Shown piece after piece: positions 5,900 to 8,482 of a stretch of DNA of 8,482 bases (its first letter is position 1; every line of letters begins with the position of its first letter). Origin of the DNA: a bacterium. GTDB lineage: Bacteria > Cyanobacteriota > Sericytochromatia > S15B-MN24 > VGJW01. A program made the position numbers and the translations under genes. The stretch is from the NCBI GenBank assembly GCA_021790035.1, contig JAJYIO010000080.1:1-8482 (forward strand). The letters are read 5' to 3'. Below the pieces are notes generated by a model. It made no database searches, was not told the origin of the DNA, and saw nothing but the letters and a program-made list of their open reading frames with translations.

Positions 5900-6637
5900 C
5901 TACACGAAGGCCATCGCCACCATCTTGCGGCGTACGTAGGCGATCTGGGTCTGCAGCGGGAGCTGCTTGGGGCAGACGTCGTGGCATCCCAGCAGCGACA
6001 TGCAGCCGAACACGCCGTCGTCGTCGCCGACCAGCTCGTAGAAATCATCGTCGCTGCGAGCATCGCGAGGATCGAGCTTGAAGCGGGCGATCTTGTTGAG
6101 GCCGACGGCGCCGACGAAGTCCTGGCGCATCCGCGCTGTTCCACAACCGGCGACACAGCAACCGCACTCGATGCAGCGGTCGACCTCGTAGAGCTTCTCT
6201 GCGAGCTCGGGGTCCATGGGCTCCTCGATCCGGCGCAGGTCGATCTCCTGCTCCTTGGCGTGGATCCACGTCTCGAGGCGTTCGCTCATCCCGCGCATCC
6301 ACTTGCCGGTGTTGACCGAAAGGTCGCCGATCAGCTCGAAGACCGGCAGCGGTGCGAGCGTGAACTCGTCACCGAGGTCCTTCGTGAGCTGGCGGCAGGT
6401 CAGCGCGGGCCGGCCGTTGACCAGCATCGCGCAGCTGCCGCAGATGCCAGCTCGGCAGACGTAGTCGAACTGCAGCGAAGGATCGAGCTTCTCGCGGATC
6501 TCGTTGAGCGCGATGAACAGCGTCATTCCATCCGCTTCTTCGAGCTCGTAGGTCTGTATGTGCGGCACGCTCTCGGGATCCTGCGGGTTGTACCGCAGGA
6601 CGCTGATCTTGAGTTTGCGATGCTTTACCTCGTTCAT
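5900..6637 (-). CDS. frdB: Fumarate reductase/succinate dehydrogenase iron-sulphur subunit
   Basis: A 245-residue protein carrying all three iron-sulphur clusters of the succinate:quinone oxidoreductase B subunit. It passes electrons between the flavin in FrdA and the quinone site in the membrane subunit. The [2Fe-2S] ligands are C61, C66, C69 (CRAGICGSC) and C81. The [4Fe-4S] ligands are expected to be C155, C158, C161 (CIECGCC) and C222. The [3Fe-4S] ligands are expected to be C165, C212 and C218. The extra Cys160, and stretches such as DFVGA, ELIGDDDGVFGC-like and HDVCPKQLPLQ, match my memory of Wolinella/Helicobacter FrdB rather than the E. coli enzymes. Length is normal and no ligand is missing. 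The ATG overlaps the frdA stop codon (ATGA, 6637-6634), with GAGAGG about 8 nt upstream inside frdA, so translation is probably coupled. The physiological direction (fumarate reduction or succinate oxidation) cannot be decided from this subunit. Confidence 0.93.
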   Translation of the reverse strand: MNEVKHRKLKISVLRYNPQDPESVPHIQTYELEEADGMTLFIALNEIREKLDPSLQFDYVCRAGICGSCAMLVNGRPALTCRQLTKDLGDEFTLAPLPVFELIGDLSVNTGKWMRGMSERLETWIHAKEQEIDLRRIEEPMDPELAEKLYEVDRCIECGCCVAGCGTARMRQDFVGAVGLNKIARFKLDPRDARSDDDFYELVGDDDGVFGCMSLLGCHDVCPKQLPLQTQIAYVRRKMVAMAFV

Positions 6638-8482
6638 AGTGGCAACCTCTCATCGATGCGCTCGTTGCGCCCACGCAACCGCTCCGGAAGCAGATGTTCG
6701 TATGGCATGAGCGCGTCTTGCACCGCGAAACGATCCGCGCCTTCCATCTTGGTTGTGATCTCGTCGACCTCCGCCTGTCGCCTGGCAGTGTCGGGGTGGT
6801 CGATGTAGTCCTTGGCACCGTAACCGCGCCAGCCTGGTGGCAGCTCCATCTTCATGACATCGAGCTGCTCGTAGTCGAGCGTCGGCAGCGTGTCGTTCTC
6901 GTCCTTCCACGCGGCGAGCGTTCGCTTGAGCCACTGCGCGTCGTCACGGCGCGGATGATCGACCCGGAAGTGAGCGCCTCGGCTCTCGTTACGGGTCAGC
7001 GCTCCGTATGCGATGCTGAGGGCCACCTTGAGCATCTTCTGCGTCCGGTAAGCCGTGACCAGCTCGGGGTTGGAGCCCGTGGACTTGCTGCGTACGCCCA
7101 GGTTACGGCTCTTCTTGAGCAGATCCTGGAGCTCGGCGACCGCGGATTCGAGCTCGGCCCCGTTGCGGAAGATGCCGACCTTGTCGGTCATGATGTCCTG
7201 CATCCGAGCGCGCAGACGAGCGGCGTCCTCGGTGCCCTTGCCGTGGAGAAGGCCGTCGAGCTTGGCCTGCTCGCGGGCGACGAACTCGCGGATGAGGCCG
7301 GTCGAGACGTCGAGATCGTTCTCGGTCCGATCGCAGAAATCCGCGACGAACTCTCCCACGATCATGCCGGCGACAACGGTCTCCGCGACCGAGTTCCCGC
7401 CGAGCCGGTTGAAGCCGTGCATATCCCAGCACGCAGCCTCGCCTGCGGCGAACAATCCCTTGAGGGTCGGGCTCTCGCCGGTGGCCTTGGTCCGGATGCC
7501 GCCCATCGTGTAGTGCTGGCCGGGTCGGATCGGAATCCACTCCTTGACCGGATCGACGCCGTTGAAGTACTTGGCGATCTCGTACACCTCGCGCAAGTTG
7601 TGCTTGATGTGGTGCTCGCCCAGCAGCGTGATATCGAGCCAGACGTGCTCGCCGAACCGCGACCTGGCCCCCTTGCCACTGCGGATGTGCTCCTCGATGC
7701 GCCGGGAAACGACGTCGCGCGAGGCCAGTTCCTTCTTCTCGGGCTCGTAGTCGGGCATGAATCGATGGCCGTCGACATCCCGTAGCAATCCGCCATCGCC
7801 ACGGGCCCCTTCGGTGAGCAGGATCGCGGCGGGGAAGATGGGCGTCGGGTGGAACTGCACGGCCTCCATGTTGCCCAGGGCCGCGGCTCCGGTCTCCAGC
7901 GCGAGTGCCATCCCGGTGCCCTCGCAGATGACCGCATTGGTGGTCACCCGGTAGACGCGACCCGCGCCGCCCGTGGCGATGGTCGTCGCCTTTGCGATGT
8001 AGGCGACGAGCTCGCCGGTGATGAGGTTGCGCACGACCGCTCCGTGGCAGCGGCCGCCGTCATGGATCAGCGCCAGCGCCTCGGTCCGCTCGTGGACCGG
8101 AATTCCCTCGCCGATCACCTGGTCGCTCACGACGAAGAGCATCGAGTGGCCCGTGCCGTCCGAGACGTAGCAGGTCCGCCACTTCTTGGTGCCGCCGAAG
8201 TCCCGCTGGGCGAGGAGCCCGTGGGCTTCATCGCGCTCGGTGATGGTCACCTTCTCGCCGTTGATGATGACCTGGCGATCTCCCTTGCGCACGCGGCTCC
8301 ACGGCACGCCCCAGGCTGCGAGTTCACGCACGGCCTTGGGCGAGGTGTTGACGAACATGCGCACGACTTCCTGGTCGGCGCCCCAGTCGCTGCCTCGAAC
8401 GGTGTCCCCGAAGTGGATGTCCTCGTTATCGCCCTGGCCCTTGATGACGTTGCCCAGGCTCGCCTGCATACCGCCCATCGCT
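6634..8482 (-). CDS. frdA: Fumarate reductase/succinate dehydrogenase flavoprotein subunit, N-terminus cut by window edge
   Basis: The reading frame stays open to the window edge and is a partial gene. The Met at 8478 is internal: it sits in AMGGMQASLGN, which in relatives comes shortly after the FAD-linking His. By comparison with Wolinella FrdA, about 47 residues are missing, including the dinucleotide-binding Gly motif and that His. The visible part carries the dicarboxylate site. Numbered from the Met at 8478, it shows QFHPT (H210), ASRDVVSRR (R254), QHYTMGG (H322) and GFNRLGGNS (R358). With an offset of 46-47 these correspond to Wolinella H257, R301, H369 and R404 as I recall them. The C-terminal region (SRGAHFRVDHPRRDD, then NERIDERLPL) is also Wolinella-like. 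It interconverts fumarate and succinate at the cytoplasmic face in the usual arrangement. frdB follows with a 4-bp overlap; a cytochrome b subunit (frdC) is expected upstream, outside the window. Confidence 0.94.
   Translation of the reverse strand, partial: AMGGMQASLGNVIKGQGDNEDIHFGDTVRGSDWGADQEVVRMFVNTSPKAVRELAAWGVPWSRVRKGDRQVIINGEKVTITERDEAHGLLAQRDFGGTKKWRTCYVSDGTGHSMLFVVSDQVIGEGIPVHERTEALALIHDGGRCHGAVVRNLITGELVAYIAKATTIATGGAGRVYRVTTNAVICEGTGMALALETGAAALGNMEAVQFHPTPIFPAAILLTEGARGDGGLLRDVDGHRFMPDYEPEKKELASRDVVSRRIEEHIRSGKGARSRFGEHVWLDITLLGEHHIKHNLREVYEIAKYFNGVDPVKEWIPIRPGQHYTMGGIRTKATGESPTLKGLFAAGEAACWDMHGFNRLGGNSVAETVVAGMIVGEFVADFCDRTENDLDVSTGLIREFVAREQAKLDGLLHGKGTEDAARLRARMQDIMTDKVGIFRNGAELESAVAELQDLLKKSRNLGVRSKSTGSNPELVTAYRTQKMLKVALSIAYGALTRNESRGAHFRVDHPRRDDAQWLKRTLAAWKDENDTLPTLDYEQLDVMKMELPPGWRGYGAKDYIDHPDTARRQAEVDEITTKMEGADRFAVQDALMPYEHLLPERLRGRNERIDERLPL

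Noticed and set aside
5167..6156. Open frame of 329 codons on the minus strand
   Set aside because: It spans the kinase tail, a terminator and part of frdB in the wrong frame, which is not compatible with a real gene.
6694..7785. Open frame of 363 codons on the plus strand
   Set aside because: It is antisense to frdA, whose catalytic motifs are clear in the other strand.
8476..8478. ATG as the start of frdA
   Set aside because: The frame is open beyond it to the window edge. The Met lies in a conserved internal motif after the FAD-binding N-terminus, so it is not the start.

Overview
The window reads as chromosomal DNA from a GC-rich, diderm (Gram-negative type) bacterium. An outer-membrane beta-barrel porin with a signal peptide and a C-terminal Phe implies an outer membrane. 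The quinol-linked fumarate reductase/succinate dehydrogenase subunits closely resemble, from memory, the Wolinella/Helicobacter FrdA and FrdB sequences, a type also found in deltaproteobacteria-like lineages and other anaerobe-related phyla. I cannot name the phylum from the sequence alone. No mobile element, tRNA, rRNA, CRISPR array or origin was seen.

Layout. (1) 1-168, plus strand: the last 55 codons of uvrB, covering the C-terminal UVR domain. (2) 208-1422, minus strand: a 12-TM-sized MFS transporter, convergent with uvrB. (3) 1539-1569: a strong rho-independent terminator for the next minus-strand gene. (4) 1591-2970, minus strand: a phosphate-selective-porin O/P-like outer-membrane protein. 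(5) 2971-3417: a non-coding divergent region with several small inverted repeats. One is a hairpin lying between a strong AAGGAG and the porin start codon. (6) 3418-5826, plus strand: an 802-residue single-pass membrane protein with two tandem Ser/Thr-kinase-like domains in the cytoplasm, a Pro/Ala/Ser/Gly-rich linker and a beta-rich C-terminal domain outside. (7) 5841-5884: a terminator pointing along the minus strand. (8) 5900-8482, minus strand: frdA (N-terminus cut by the window edge) and frdB, overlapping by 4 bp.

How the genes relate. frdA and frdB are one translationally coupled operon encoding the flavoprotein and iron-sulphur subunits of a membrane-bound succinate:quinone oxidoreductase. 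The membrane cytochrome b subunit would be expected just upstream, outside the window. The other genes look like separate transcription units; no shared pathway can be shown.

The item most worth a second look is the tandem kinase. Domain 1 keeps the HRD catalytic Asp but has NFG in place of DFG. Domain 2 keeps DFG but has HRG in place of HRD. The two domains therefore have reciprocal losses of the two catalytic aspartates, and both have also lost the glycines of the nucleotide-binding loop. This suggests either a pseudokinase receptor or scaffold, or two half-sites that act together.
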